Shown here: piece after piece, positions 35,201-48,000 of the stretch | Layout: every line of letters begins with the position of its first letter | Position numbering within the stretch: position 1 is the first letter of the stretch | NCBI GenBank assembly: GCA_947579665.1 | Contig: OX388347.1 | Location: 41,300,943 to 41,364,942 of the forward strand | Origin: Sympetrum striolatum | Taxonomy: Eukaryota > Arthropoda > Insecta > Odonata > Libellulidae | Reading direction: 5' to 3' | Length of the DNA stretch: 64,000 nt | Position numbers and translations under genes: made by a program | Notes under the pieces: model-generated | Databases searched by the model: none | What the model saw: only the letters and a program-made list of their open reading frames with translations | What the model was told of the DNA's origin: nothing

Positions 35201-38200
35201 GAGGTAAAAGCCGCAACAACACCGACGCCCTCTCGAGAATACCCTGTGCAGAAAAGTCATACAAATTTTATAACCGGCAAGGAGCAAAAGAAGACGTATA
35301 GGGAAGTGCTTAAAGGAATAACGGTCAGAGCTTTTATGGAGGTTGACTCAGAAATTACCAAGAACACCGTGATTCAGAAACAATGAGATGACACAGATTT
35401 GGAAATTGTCAGACGATGGTTGGACACCAGACGTCGACCAAGCTGGCAGGAGATCTCGAGATATGGACCAACTGTGAAAGCGTACTGGTTGCAGTGGGAC
35501 TCTTTAAGTTTGTGTGAAGACGTGATAATCCAAAAGTGGGAAAGCGCGGATGGAAAAACTGTCACCAATCAGACCATCGTCCCTTGGGATTTAGTGGACA
35601 CCGTGCTAACGGAGCTTCACAACAGTCGAACTGGAGGTCATATTGGTGTCAACAGGATGCTCGCACGAGTAAGAGACCGGTTCTATTGGGCAAATTACTG
35701 TGAAGATGTAGAACAGTGTTGCAAACAATGCGATTTGTGCGCATCAAAAAAGGGTCCAAGAACTAGATCACGTGGAAAAATGATGCAATACATTTCGGAA
35801 GCACCGTGGGAACGTGTAGTGGTGGATATTTCAGGTCTATTTCCAATGACGAATTCTGGCAATAGATATCTAATGGTGGCAATGGACTACTTCTCGAAAT
35901 GGCCGGAGATTGTTCCACTCCCAAGTCAAGACGCAGCTACTGCAGGCGAAGCTCTGTTGGAGCATGTCGTATGCCGCCACGGAGTGCCCTTGGAAGTTCA
36001 CCCCGATCAAGGAGGAAACTTTGAATCGGAGGTATGGAAGCACTTGATGGATAAATTGGGAGTCAAGAAGACCAGGACTACGCCTTTACATCCTCAGTCA
36101 GATGGCATGGTGGAAAGACACAACCGCACCGTGAACCAGTACCTGTCAATGTTTGTAGACCAGAACCAACGAAGCTGGGACAGTTTGATACCACTTTTCT
36201 TGTTGGCATATAGAAGTTCTCAACATGAGACTACTGGTTACACTCCCACCATGTTTCTGACCGGAAAAGAAATGAGACTCCCTGTTGACTTGATTTTTGG
36301 CATTCCAACAACTGAAGAAGAGGACTGACAACTTAAACTTCCGGAATATGTCGGTCAACTAGTAGACTGACCAAGAGTCATCCACAATTTTGTCAGGGAT
36401 AAACTGAAGATGTGCAGTGACAGGACGAAGATAAGACTTGACCAGAAACCTACAGTTAGCCCCTATGAAGAGGGTGACATGGTGTGGTTGTACCAACCAC
36501 AGAGAAGAAAGGGATGTAATCCAAAACTTTAGAGACCCTGGGATGGCCCATACAGAGTTATGAAGTGGATCAATGACATAGTGTACAGGATCCAGTTGAC
36601 GCCTATTATGAAACCAAAGTTGGTCCACATTGAGCGGCTTAGTCCTTACAGAGGGAGAGAAACTTCACATTGGATGTCTGGTATAGCTATTTGGGACGAA
36701 TAGCATTCATAGAGGGGGGCAGTGTTACAAAGCTGGAAAGTGGGGGATTTGTGTTGGCAACGGAGTTTGTGTTAGTGACGGGGTTGGATTGTTGAGAGGG
36801 ACAGGGATGGAAGGGTTGGATCGTTTTGGCGGTTGTAATTTGATATTTGGCTTTGCTTGATTGAGAAGGATATAAAGTTTGTGTTTCTTTATAAACGAGC
36901 CTCACTTATCCCCGAATTCACGGTTTACGTAACAATATTCCTATGAAACCATTTGTAACAATTTCTAAATTGAAATTGTTGACCCAAACATTTTCAGAGC
37001 TTTTGATATGAAAATAAAGTTACGTGATCATGATAGCCATGTTTCCATTTCCGAGATTCATGACTGTGTACTCTTCAATCATTTTCCTAATGGTTTGTAG
37101 TTATGAAATTCTAATATGCTAAGGGGTGCCACTTATGTATTTAAATATGTACTATAAAATGAAAAAGCTTTCTTAGAATTAACATTTTGTCTTATATGTG
37201 AATGCTTAACATGAATTATTATGTGATTTTCAGGAAGGTTTTATTTTTCACAAGATATACTTTGTGGCTGGAATTCAGGAAACATCTTATGGTAATTTTT
37301 GCTCCTCTGATTAAATGTAGGAATATTTCATATATTTCAGGCATGCCGTGGGAGTACTTATGGTGAAGGGGTTCAAGCAGATGGAAATCCTAAAAAGAAT
37401 AAGATCCAGGATGAGAAATTGAAAGACCATGTAGAGAAAGATTATTTGATCCTATGCTCAACTTTTGAAGGTAACTAATATTTGGGTTTAAAGTTTTTAA
37501 AGTGAAAATGAAACTTATATTCCCCCAAAAAAGTTATTTTTGACAATATAATTCCTAATGCTCAAGAATTAGAAAAAAAATCCTCAGCTACTCACTCTTT
37601 AGCCAATAGAAAAAATGTTTTTGTGATTGTTTTATCATCGTTTCATCATGGAAGACACAATTTCTTAAGTAGTGTAGGAACTGACAATCATTAATGATTC
37701 TTTGATAAGAAAATTAATTGTGCATTCCTAAATGGAAATGCTTCATTATCCTTCCAAAAACCATGCCGTTTTTACATAATTTCCCAATTTAAACATGTTC
37801 ACTGTTTTATTTACTATTTTTTTGCCTCTGAAAAGTTGTTAGGCTTCTAGACATTTCTCTATATTCTTCAAAGTTCCTCCATCTCTTTTAGGATATTTTT
37901 GCTTGCATTTAACATGCTTTTTAGTGCCCTCTTCTCTTATAATATCCATACTTTCCTCCTCCATCATTACCTACTCTCTTTTTTCCCCTATTTTTTTCAT
38001 CAAAATATTGCAGCATCTACTTTTTATTTATTCATTACCGACTCACTGCAGAAGTTGCTTTGTTTTTAGACTCATTTTATTTGTTTCCTTAACTTTGTCT
38101 ACAATTTTGCCGGTAATCATTTGCCTTTCTCAGTTTGCATTTTGTAATCACAAAAAAATTCAGCGCTATTCACTCATTCAGAAGCAAACAATAATAGCAA

Positions 38201-39243
38201 TCTCAGCCCAATTGCTATACGTAGTTTATTTTCTAAAATTTAAGGTTTTTTGCTCTTGTATTGCTTCAGAAGTCACCTTCATCAGAATCAAACAAAATTC
38301 CTTGAAATATAACACCATAATTTTTCTTCAGTTTTGGAATGGAATGCCAGACTGCAATGGGAAGTCCAAGGTTGCCAACTTTCTGAGAATCACTTTTTGT
38401 GTTTTAATTCAATAGTCTAGCTATCATTGTCAGTGTTAGAAAAATTACAGTTTTGAAAGTTTTATAAACATATAATTCATTAATAGTAGGGTTCCAATTA
38501 GTTTCTAAACACAGTAACTTTACATAAAAAATAGTTATGCATGTAATCTACATGGGTTTGTCTTCTCTGAAGATATAATTAAAGATAATAGGTATTGTAG
38601 AATGGGATAAATTACAATGAAACAAAAGAAATGCCATTGACTTGGAAATATTTCGGCTTGTGAACCTCTCAAAAGGTAGTATACATATGTATCCTTGCTC
38701 TACTTCAAGGACAATCTTAATATATCTCAGTTAACTATCTTTGCCTTGTTTCCTCTGCCAAAATATCATGTTAAGCTTTGGTTTAAAAGATAGACAGTGA
38801 TTGAGTTTGCATTGAAGAAGAATGCCTGGACACAGAATTGAATTAATTTACCACTTCAGTCTGTATCACATAAAAATACAGCCATCATATTTTGCTATGC
38901 AGCTAAAGAGTTTTTCGTACATCCTACTTCTTTTTCAGGTTGCGTAGCCTTTGCACCAGAAGAAAATATAGGTTCTATCTTCATCAGAGCCTTAAGCTCT
39001 TCTATGGAAGAAGCAGCAAGAAGGAATGAGGGTGAAAGGAAGCACATTCTTGCAATCCTTACAGATGTGATTAGGAAAACAGCCAATGAAGATATTCATG
39101 TAAAAGGGGTCATTAAGAAGCAGCAACCAACATTGGTAATGACACTTCATCAGTTGTATTATTTTAAGAATAAGAATGAGATTCCAAAAGAATGTTTACA
39201 GATTTTATCCAAGTCAGCATTCCAATTACCCTTAAGTGAGTAA
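32300..39243 (+). CDS. Caspase-like gene copy C (divergent S1 pocket)
   Basis: Exons 32300-32367 (from ATG; acceptor at 32282-32283), 32813-33009, 33406-33587, 37341-37470 and 38939-39243 join in frame with GT/AG borders to give 293 residues. p20: LKYRGLAIIAIF at the start, catalytic His in IITHGDENG (H108, codon 33462-33464), catalytic Cys in FHACRGS (C151, codon 37344-37346). p10: CSTFEGCVAFAPEENIGS, then FIRALSSSM and KKQQPTLVM...LYYF. As in copy B, His replaces the Gln before ACRG, the p20 S1 Arg aligns with Asp (EMDIYYTEED), and the SWR motif is missing. Unlike copy B there is no in-frame stop between acceptor and ATG (AATRIMED), so translation could start in an upstream exon. Intron 3 carries a SINE and a Gypsy element. 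The family is clear; activity and substrate are unknown. Confidence 0.87.
34275..34489 (+). repeat. tRNA-like SINE, copy 2, cut by Gypsy
   Basis: Matches 23200-23440. The head is duplicated here: 'gtcaccggtggtgc' occurs near 34416 and 34464. TGGTGCAGCTGG (34472-34483) fits pol III box A. Right after it the Gypsy fragment begins, so the rest of the SINE is missing or displaced. Confidence 0.55.
34500..35262 (+). pseudogene. Gypsy RT and RNase H part of pol
   Basis: Reads RNAHLQLNPNKCLLFQE and ISFLGHVV, then a stop, then VRSFLGLCSYYQQFV, the RT thumb and connection typical of Gypsy. RNase H follows, with PFVLDTDATHHGVGAVL (catalytic Asp), KELLAIVKVVDHFHTFL (catalytic Glu), LTDHSALQWLLNF (Asp) and NTDALSRIP. 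Stops at about 34607, 34948 and 34972 break it. Confidence 0.8.
35399..36328 (+). pseudogene. Gypsy integrase, open over 309 codons
   Basis: Zinc-binding N-terminus: GGHIGVNRMLARV and the CKQCDLC pair. Catalytic core: VVVDISGLFP (first Asp), VHPDQGGNFES (second Asp) and SDGMVERHNRTVN (Glu), so the DDE triad is present. LFLLAYRSSQHETTG and LPVDLIFG follow as in K02A2.6-type Gypsy integrases. A stop at 36326-36328 cuts off the C-terminal domain, which goes on in broken form to about 36660. The preceding region is separated by stops, so this is the best-kept domain of a dead pol gene. Confidence 0.8.
36723..36934 (+). repeat. 3' LTR of the Gypsy element
   Basis: Starts TGTTACAAAG and ends TTTACGTAACA, i.e. 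the TG...CA ends extend into the inverted pair TGTTAC/GTAACA. Directly preceded by a purine-rich tract. Contains 'gatataaag' (about 36869) as a possible TATA box. The second LTR was not found. Confidence 0.75.
37471..38938. other. Intron 4 of caspase C
   Basis: AT- and pyrimidine-rich. Includes a stretch open over 170 codons (37903-38415) that is rich in I, L, F and S because of the T-rich composition; no family is recognised, and the paralogous intron of copy B (21164-22080) lacks it, so I do not call a gene. Confidence 0.45.
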
Positions 39244-42079
39244 ATGCTAGAATCACTTCATTCTAATATGACCCTGTTACCCTGTCATCTTGGTAGTAAT
39301 AGCTCCACTGAGGGACTACTTGTGGTAACCTCAGTGCAAAAGATCAGAGGAAAATTTTAAATCGATACGTTAATGTTGGTGCTATAATGCTTCTCACTGT
39401 GTCGTGGAGGTTCTCACTACTCGACTGCCCTCCGCACTTGTCCCTCTTGCGGCCCCGCACACAAAACACAAAAAAGGATAACCACATTGCTAAAATATCT
39501 AATATGTTTTATAATGTTCTTGATGCAAATGTGTAAGGGAGATATTACATCTCAGGATCATAATTTCTTACTTGATGCAAAATGAAATGTTTTTTTCATA
39601 TTTTCATTTTAGTTTGATACTGAGATATTTGTACACATAAATTACCACTTCATCCATAAATATTAGTCTTTATGCTGTACACTTATAAAATGTTCATGTT
39701 CTGAGCTATAAAAACAATAAATATTTTCCTATGGTTAGGCAATCCTTTGATCACTGTGATACTTCCCTATCTTTATCTTGTCTATGGCTTAAATGAGTAT
39801 CACTGCATAAATCAAAGAAATAATTTTTAGAAATTTTTATGTAATCCATTTTTGGAATTGGATACTAAGGGGTCTTTTCATTTCTAATGGAGAGATTTAA
39901 TAAAAATAAGCATGTCATATGATATGGAATTGGACAGAAAGATTCCTTTGTATGTAAATTGTATGTGCTTGTACTATTATTAGATTGAATTCATTATGTA
40001 TTCTCTGGAAATTCTTGGTGATGTTTGCAGTGAATAAAATGGTAATATATTTGGAAATTGACAAAGAATTTTACAAACAAAACAAATTAAATTATTAATT
40101 AATTCTATCAAAATATGATAACCATATGTAAGGATTATTTTTTATTCAGTTTAATAGATGGTATTATATAAAATAATATGCTGTTTCAAAATAGAAGGTC
40201 AGAGGCAAAAATATAGGGAAATATAAATAAAGATTTACTTTAAAATTAGATGAGTTACTTTTTCTGTCTACCAAAGTATCATATTGTATACATTTCTTAC
40301 TTACCCATTGAGTAATTTGATTTCCACATCGCATGCTCATTTTCTAATTGTTATAACTGGTTATAACTTACAACAAATGAATGAGAGCTTCTCAGCAGAA
40401 TGCATCATCTACATTGAAGCCTAATGATTTGATTGAATCAATATCTTATTAATAATTATTTTAAACAAAAATTGTTTTAAAGTAAAAACTAAAGATTAAG
40501 ACTTCTCTCAATTAGAAAGTTATTTAATAATTTTTAATAGTGCATTTGTCATTTGAAGATCCACTAACTTAAAAATAATTTTAGATTTATAATAATCACA
40601 TCATGGGCATGGAAAAGTATTCTTAATTGGATACTGTTTTGTAAATTGTTCATCTATATAAGAAATCAAATGAGCCTCAAAACATATTTGTTGGTAAGTC
40701 ACAAACTGCAGTAAAGATAGATGAATGACCTCTGGAGCCATATTTTGTAACTTGTCGGTTTGGAAGCAGTTGCTGTGTTCATACATAATTTGCTGTTGCT
40801 TTAATGGAAAGGAACTGGTATCTAACAGAACTCCATATAGCAGTTATTCCACGTTAGGTGAGGAGGGATTTCCACAAAGTAACGGCTTTGTCGATTGATT
40901 TTATTCCACAATATTATGATAAAAAATAATATCAATTAATCATGTTACATTAATTATTATTGTAACACAGAATCAAATATACTATTTAATTAATTCACAG
41001 AAAGTAATTTAATACTGAACTACTATTCAACCCTTTTTTAAAAATGGAGTTGAAAGTCCCTACGGTATGAACAGTAGGGTAAAGTTCTAGATTAGGATCG
41101 AAGTTACTTAATTGTTTTTAGACCCCTAAAAACCTTTGGATTTGTATGAAATTTTCAAAGAAGGTAATCCAATACTCTTTGTTTTAAGATTCACTGTTAG
41201 TGGGGCATTATCTATAATTAATTGACCTACCACTACAAAACCAAACTTTACACAGGAGATAATAACCTTAATTCAAGGAATTTTCACAAATAAGCTTTCA
41301 ATATACTTTCCAAGATTTTTGAGAACTTAAGTAAAGGGTTTCAATGTTTTTGGTGAAACCACCTTAAGCTAGACATTCATTGGAGGTGGGCATGGGCATA
41401 ACCTATAATGTGACTTTATTTTGAGAATGTCATTCATTTGTCAGTCAGAAACCGACCGAAAAAATTTAGCAAATAAGTTATATGCTAAAAAAATGGGTCA
41501 ATTGAAATGATATAGTATAATATAAACAGTTTAAGAATATAAAAGTCAAATTACAAAGATACCAAATCCAACCTCTTCTCCAAGGTGTAAATTCTCCTAT
41601 TTGTAGATAATTCATCCGTGCACTTCAGATAGATACTTAAAACCAGTACACTGATTTATATTATTTTTATTGATCGAGTAAAGTACACATATATAGAAGA
41701 AATGTGGATTTTTACTTCGTCACGGTGCACATATACCATGGTATAATAGTCATTACTTCTTAATCACGCGCGAAACCTTGTGATTGGTTGTGATGGTAAA
41801 GGTTGTCGTTTTAATGCAATCAATCGAAAGATCGAAATCAATCGTTTGCGATTGTTTACGTCGTTTACGTCTGATCTTGAACATCACCGGTGTAATAATA
41901 AACCATCGTTTCAATGTATTTTTCAAATACATTTCAGTTTATTAGCATGGCTCTCAAATGATCAACCTAAGTTTAATTTATTTTCTTAACGTCATAAACC
42001 ATCTCTCTCTGTCTCATGATTATTCTTCCTTATGAACTTGACTGATTTGTCATTGTCAGAATTTGTTGAATAAATCATT
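39244..42079. other. Spacer between caspase C and INTS7
   Basis: The first 530 bp are paralogous to the 3' flanks of copies A and B. A short GC-rich insertion (39405-39475) lies in it. The rest is AT-rich without a recognised gene. The last 300 bp before 42080 must hold the INTS7 promoter; an inverted CCAAT ('gattggttg', about 41782-41790) is the only element seen. Confidence 0.45.
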
Positions 42080-45000
42080 ATGTTGGGAGTAAGGGTGAGT
42101 GCATTCAGTGAAAACGGTCTAGGGGAACCAGAGCAAGATGCTAACTCAGCTCTTACAGAATTGGATAAAGGTAATGTACTATAATATTCTTTTATGTGCC
42201 ATTCATGCCTGTTATTGAATTGTCAATATTTAAACATTTCGTTCTCCAGGGCTTAGATCAGGAAGAACAGGTGAACAATGCGAATCAATTGTTAGGTTTC
42301 CAAGACTTTTTGAGAAGTATCCTTTTCCAATTCTCATCAATTCTTCCCTGTTAAAATTAGCCGATGTTTTCAGAGTGGGGTAAGTAATGTGAATGTACTT
42401 TTATTCTGTTACCAGGATATCGTTTAGCCATTGTTCATGACTTATTCGAATTTTGACCTCTATTACTTCTATTATGAATATTTCAAATTCAGAGGATTGA
42501 AACTCATACCTCTCTCGAATTTTCAGAAGTAATTTCCTACGTGTTTGGGTACTGCGAGTTTGTCAGCAGAGCGAAAAACATTTAGATAAGATTCTCAATG
42601 TGGATGAATTCGTTCGACGGATTTTTAGTGTAATCCATTCCAACGATCCGGTAATTTCCTTATCCTTATATTTGATTTATTCTTCGAATTAAATCACCGT
42701 GCTTAAAAAAATGACGTTGTTTCCTTTATGTTATAGGTAGCGAGAGCTTTGACTTTACTCACTTTAGGAAGTGTTGCAGGTGTCATTCCTGAAAGAGAAC
42801 AAGTTCATCATGGAATTCGACGTAGCCTTGACTCTAGGGACAGCGTAGAAGTGGAAGCAGCAATTCAGGCAGCATTGCAGTTTGCTGCTCAATCTAAGTA
42901 AACATTTTACCTTAAGTCCATATTCTAAAATTATTCATTAGCAAATGTTATTATTCCATTTGCTTCGCTAAGGATTATTAGGAATCCGCTTAGCTTTTTA
43001 AGGAACTTTAAATTGGAAATGAAAGTTCAAAAGTGAAAATTTTATAATCTAAACCTCCCAAATTACAGGCTCATTGGAATTTCACTCTATAATTTGGCTT
43101 AACTTTAAGAAAAACAAACGGTAAAGTTTTGGATGAAAACTAATAACTATTTGAGGAAATCATATAATTATTTTTTTAATCTTTATGTAAGAATATTGAA
43201 AGATATGAACGTTTATTTAATTGGTTTCTCAAAATTCCCTGAATTGGTGTGATAGTTGATTTCTTGAAACCCCATTCCTTTAGACATAAAAAAGACAACA
43301 ATTATCCTTAAATGTTTTCTTTCCATTTTGGTGCTTAAAATCTCCTGCATGGAAACTGTAATATAAGTTATATATTATTAGAAATAAAGTATGACATAAC
43401 TGTTAAACTCATTAGGATCTAATAATAGAGAATTTGTTATGTATAATAAACTGAAAAAGAGGACGGTTTTTATTAATTGAAGAAATTAAGTGGTAGTGTA
43501 ATAAATATTATGAAGCCATTGCTGCATTCATTGTTTTCTAAAGTCGACCAAACTTTGATAATGCTCAACTTTCCATTGACTCCTAGGACATTTGCTGTTA
43601 GTATGTGTAACAAAATATCTGACATGATTCAAGGCTTGTCAACACCAGCTGATATGAAATTAAGACTTATTCCAGTATTACAACACATGCATCATGACAC
43701 TGCCACTGCCGCTATGGTAAGATTCACAGCTAATTCTGGAAACATCAATAAGATTGATTCAAATAGGATAGTGAAACCCAATTTGGCTAAAATAATTGTA
43801 TTTCAGTTTAAAAATATTGCAGAGATTATCTTGCGATAATTTTATTTATTTAGTTTTTTTGAATTCATTGCATCACTCTCAAATATAATATGATAGCCCA
43901 TAAATGAACAGGAATACTCTAATACAAATTCTACTACTTTGATTTGCAACTCTCTGTTGTGAGCATAGTAAAATTATTAATCCCTTCGTTAATTATTTTA
44001 GTCATTCCCTACTTCCTAAGCTCTACTGAACATGCTCAAGTTGTTCCTATATGATGTACACTGTTTTACTTATTCAGTAGTAGTAGTTTTTGGGTAAATG
44101 GCAGCCAAGTCTAAATTTTTGGTTCATACTCAAATTTCAGGTGCGGCAATTATGCCTTCAACTCCTCCCTAGCTATCCAGCAGAAGAATTTGTGTTGGTA
44201 ACCCTAAATGCTTTGAATCAGCTTGCAACTGCTACCTTGGTTGATGTTCCAGATCAGGTAGATAAGACCATTATTCCTATTATAGTCTTACCAATTATTG
44301 TTTTTAATCTGAATTAATGTAAATGATGAATCAGAAATCAAAATGAATTATTTTATTGACTTTGAAACAAGATGCTTTACACTTAATTTTATGTTATCAA
44401 ATGAAAGCAGATGTAAGTAGAATTAAGGTTACAACTTGTTGATGTATGCATTAGTTATGTATTTTATCATTGGCTAAAGGAGACTCTTTGTCTAGAAATG
44501 TTAAGTTCTCAGATGTAAGTCAAGATTTCATGCATTGGCTTTTTTTTGTTAGCTACTTACCTAATAAGTTATAGTTGTATATAATCACTCCAAATGAATT
44601 ATAATTTGTGGGATGTATATTCATTATCAACATGGACAACTTTATGACTTTGAATGTTTTTATCTCTGTTTGTTTATGCATTTAGCAACATTCTTGAGAG
44701 TACACCATGCACCACTTTTTTACAATTCCGGAGGGTTCTTCTTTCTTTCAGATACATGTGAAGTATTCTATCCATAGGGTCTATGCCTCCCATATATCTG
44801 CTACACTTTAATACAACATTTGGGAACTGTACTCTGATTTCTTTTCAGCTTTATATTTGACACTACAGTGGTTGAGAAAGTGTTTAAGAGTAATACTATT
44901 TTTTTCCAAATTATCTTCTGCATTTCCAATTTGTAAGTTAGGAAATAATCTAAGAAATCTAATCTGAGCCAAGTGACACTTCTGCTGAATTTGATTATTA

Positions 45001-48000
45001 TTATTTCTACATATTTCTGCTTATAGTTCCTGTATATCCTCATACTCAGTCAGATATTTACTTCTATGTACCATTTGTTTCCACAATTAACCTAAATTAT
45101 TAGGTATAAACTCATTAATATACTCAATCAAATTACACATTAGGATCAAACTCATTTGCTTAATAAATTCAGGGAAACTACATTTTCGGAAGATACAATT
45201 GGTATCATGCAACCCCCCTGCTACGTTGGTCGATCCGATAATGACCGTAAGTTAAGAGAAATAGATGCTAGGACGAATCGTTTTAGAGATTCATTCTTTC
45301 CGCGAACAATACGTGACAATAACCAAATAAGGAAGTAATTTAGATTCAACTGGTGTTTACACCCCCTGCCACACGCCGAAAGGCGACTTGTAGGTTATTA
45401 ATGTAGATGTAGATTAAAATTATTTTTTGTACATAATCAGAATGTTTCGCATGTAAAGAATAGTATATATTTGAGTGCTGATAGGCTGATTTTGAAAAGT
45501 ATCTCAAAAACTTGTTTGCAGGAGACGAGACATTTTGCAAATAAATTACCTAAAGAAGAAATTTTAAGCTGAGTTAAAAATTAATGTGATCCTTTCAATT
45601 TAATTAAGTTTGAATAGAAAAAGTAATAAATATTAGATATTCAGCTACTGTTTCTTATGGTTAATCCTAAATTTAATATTCCGTGTATGCCAGCGTATAA
45701 GTTGATCTGGCATATAAGTTGACCCCTAAAATTTTAATGTGAATTTCAGGTTTTAGCCTATGTTCAGAGTATAAATCAACCTAAAAAATAAGGCAACACC
45801 ACTTCCACAGCTCTATTTTATGGGAAGAAAAACTACGGTATCCATAAATATACAATAGCTTAGAATATTTACCGCATATAGATGCTAGAATTGCTTCTTT
45901 CAGCTGCCATGTCAACTTCTCGCCTCAGCTTAACTACTTACGCACGTTTCTTTCGTTGGTATCACTCAGGCTACACAAATAAAAATTTGTTACGAAACAA
46001 ACGATGGTATTAAATATTTATTATAGAAATAATGGTAATATAGCGTGATAATATCAAATCACAACTCTGCTAAAACAATTTCCATTAATTCCTAATGCTA
46101 AGACGAATCATAAGGATTATAAACAAAAAAATCATGATGTGCTTATTGAGCTTCATTTGTAAAAAGAAAACATCAAAATATATATTTAATTGTTTTAAAT
46201 AAAAATACATGTGAAGAAATGAATATAATTTGCAAAGAATAAATATACGTCAAATTTATTTTAACAATATGAATTGGTTTATTGGTTTAACTCTTTTATT
46301 ATTAAAACACTAGTGAAACCCGTTGCAAATAAATTTGCAAAATATTGTGAATTAATTCATTTTTATATCATATGATAATTATGTTTAGATAACTTAAATC
46401 ATAATTAGTATAAAAACTCATAATTATGACTTATGAGAAATTTTTTATTATAAATCAATGGACAACAAACATTAATGTTTTTTCTTCAGATGATCTATGT
46501 TATTAATTTTACAATTCTTTTAATGTGAAATTTTTTGTAAATGTTCTTGAATCTTTAAACAACCTCCCTTGTGCAACCATATCATTTACTTTGATTTTTA
46601 AATAATTTTCATTTTATGTTCTTGAAACTGCCATGTATAACTGTCCATGACAAAATACCTTATGTGGTATTACACACCTACATGATCAAATATCTGCCCT
46701 TGCGACTTATTTGTAGTTATCGCAAATGGGTGCCAAAATTATTCGTGGTATAAAAACTTGAAACTCGATCCCCCTTGTTACTTCCGGTTAAAATTTCCAT
46801 GTCTGAATAATTTTCCTTCATTGCTTATAATTAATCATGTACCATTTAAGAGTCCTTTACTCAGATTAATGTTTCTTATAACTATAACTATTGCACCAAT
46901 TTTATAAATTAATTTGTCCTTCGACGTAAGCGGTATTGTCTCTCAGCCTCAAAATTGTGCAAATGCCGTCTCATTTTCTACCAAAATTATAACTTTAAAT
47001 TACTTTTACTTTCTAAAAATTTTAGAAAATATCTTTAAATTAATTACAACACAGAAACTCAAAACTGTAGGGGTGAAAAAAGTCATATAATGAACACACA
47101 CACTGAGAAATTTTTTATTTTTTTGTTTATTTATAACCTTGTATCCTTGGTTACATAGATACACATAAATAACCATGTATGATGACGAAGGAACACACAA
47201 TAGCTTCTTATCATATTAGATGTCATAACATAACGTACTTTTGACCACCATTATATTTTGTGATGAAATTTGTTTTACATGATATCTACGTTAGTTAGAC
47301 TTGCTAAAAATTAGTTTCAGTAAGAAATAATTGTGATGAGTTGCGAGAGTTTGTGTATAATAAGAGTTAAGCAGGCAGTTTCACTTATTTACCCCACGGT
47401 GGTAAAAGTTGTTTGGCGTATAAGTCGACTCCTGGTTTTTGAGAGATTTTTTAGGCTTCAAAGGTCTACTTACTTGATTGCATATACGGTATTTGCACCT
47501 GTTGGAAACTTTTAATGTATAGTGAATATGTTACTATAGTCAGAACATAGGCTTTCAATTTCATATTTTGCATCATGACTTCTTATTTATATTTTGAATT
47601 CTTCTCTTAAACTTCTTACAGGTGTCATTATTGCTTCAGAGGCTTGGTTCAGATCCAAGAGGAGCTGTTGGGGCAGCAGCACTTACAGGACTTTTGCAAC
47701 TTTCTGGAGGTAGTGGAGGATTCGGAAGTAGCATTGAAGAGTGCAGGGAGGCCTCTTTGGCTCACCTTTGGCCCGAAAGTGCTGTTGCAGAGTTAGCTGC
47801 CTTGTCTGTGCGGCTATGTTCTGCCTCTACCAGCTCTAGATCCTCATCTGGTCATCTTTTATCCAGGGCCCTGACATTAATATGCCGACTTGCATCATCA
47901 GCAGTTGCAGTTAAGTGTCATCTGTATCCTGGTGAGTTAGCCAAGAAATTTTTAAAACCTGCAACTCTTAAGAAGTTGAATTCTTATTTTTATTTTCAAA

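Larger units (their letters stand above)
34490..36934 (+). mobile_element. Ty3/Gypsy retrotransposon, 5'-truncated, in caspase C intron 3
   Basis: Begins in the middle of the reverse transcriptase and runs through RNase H, integrase, a polypurine tract (about 36712-36722, 'gaggggggcag') and a 212-bp LTR. No matching 5' LTR, gag or protease is in the window. Inserted in the sense direction of the caspase gene. Many stops show that it is not active. Confidence 0.85.

Noticed and set aside
37903..38415. A 170-codon hydrophobic open frame as a membrane protein gene
   Set aside because: Lies in a T-rich caspase C intron, composition explains the I/L/F/S richness, no family match, and not conserved in the paralogous intron of copy B.
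14049..39243. Caspase copies B and C as plain pseudogenes
   Set aside because: All five exons of each are open and in phase with good splice sites, and the catalytic residues are kept, so simple decay does not fit.
41780..41989. Short open frame just upstream of INTS7 as an upstream gene
   Set aside because: No similarity; overlaps the expected promoter and 5' untranslated region.
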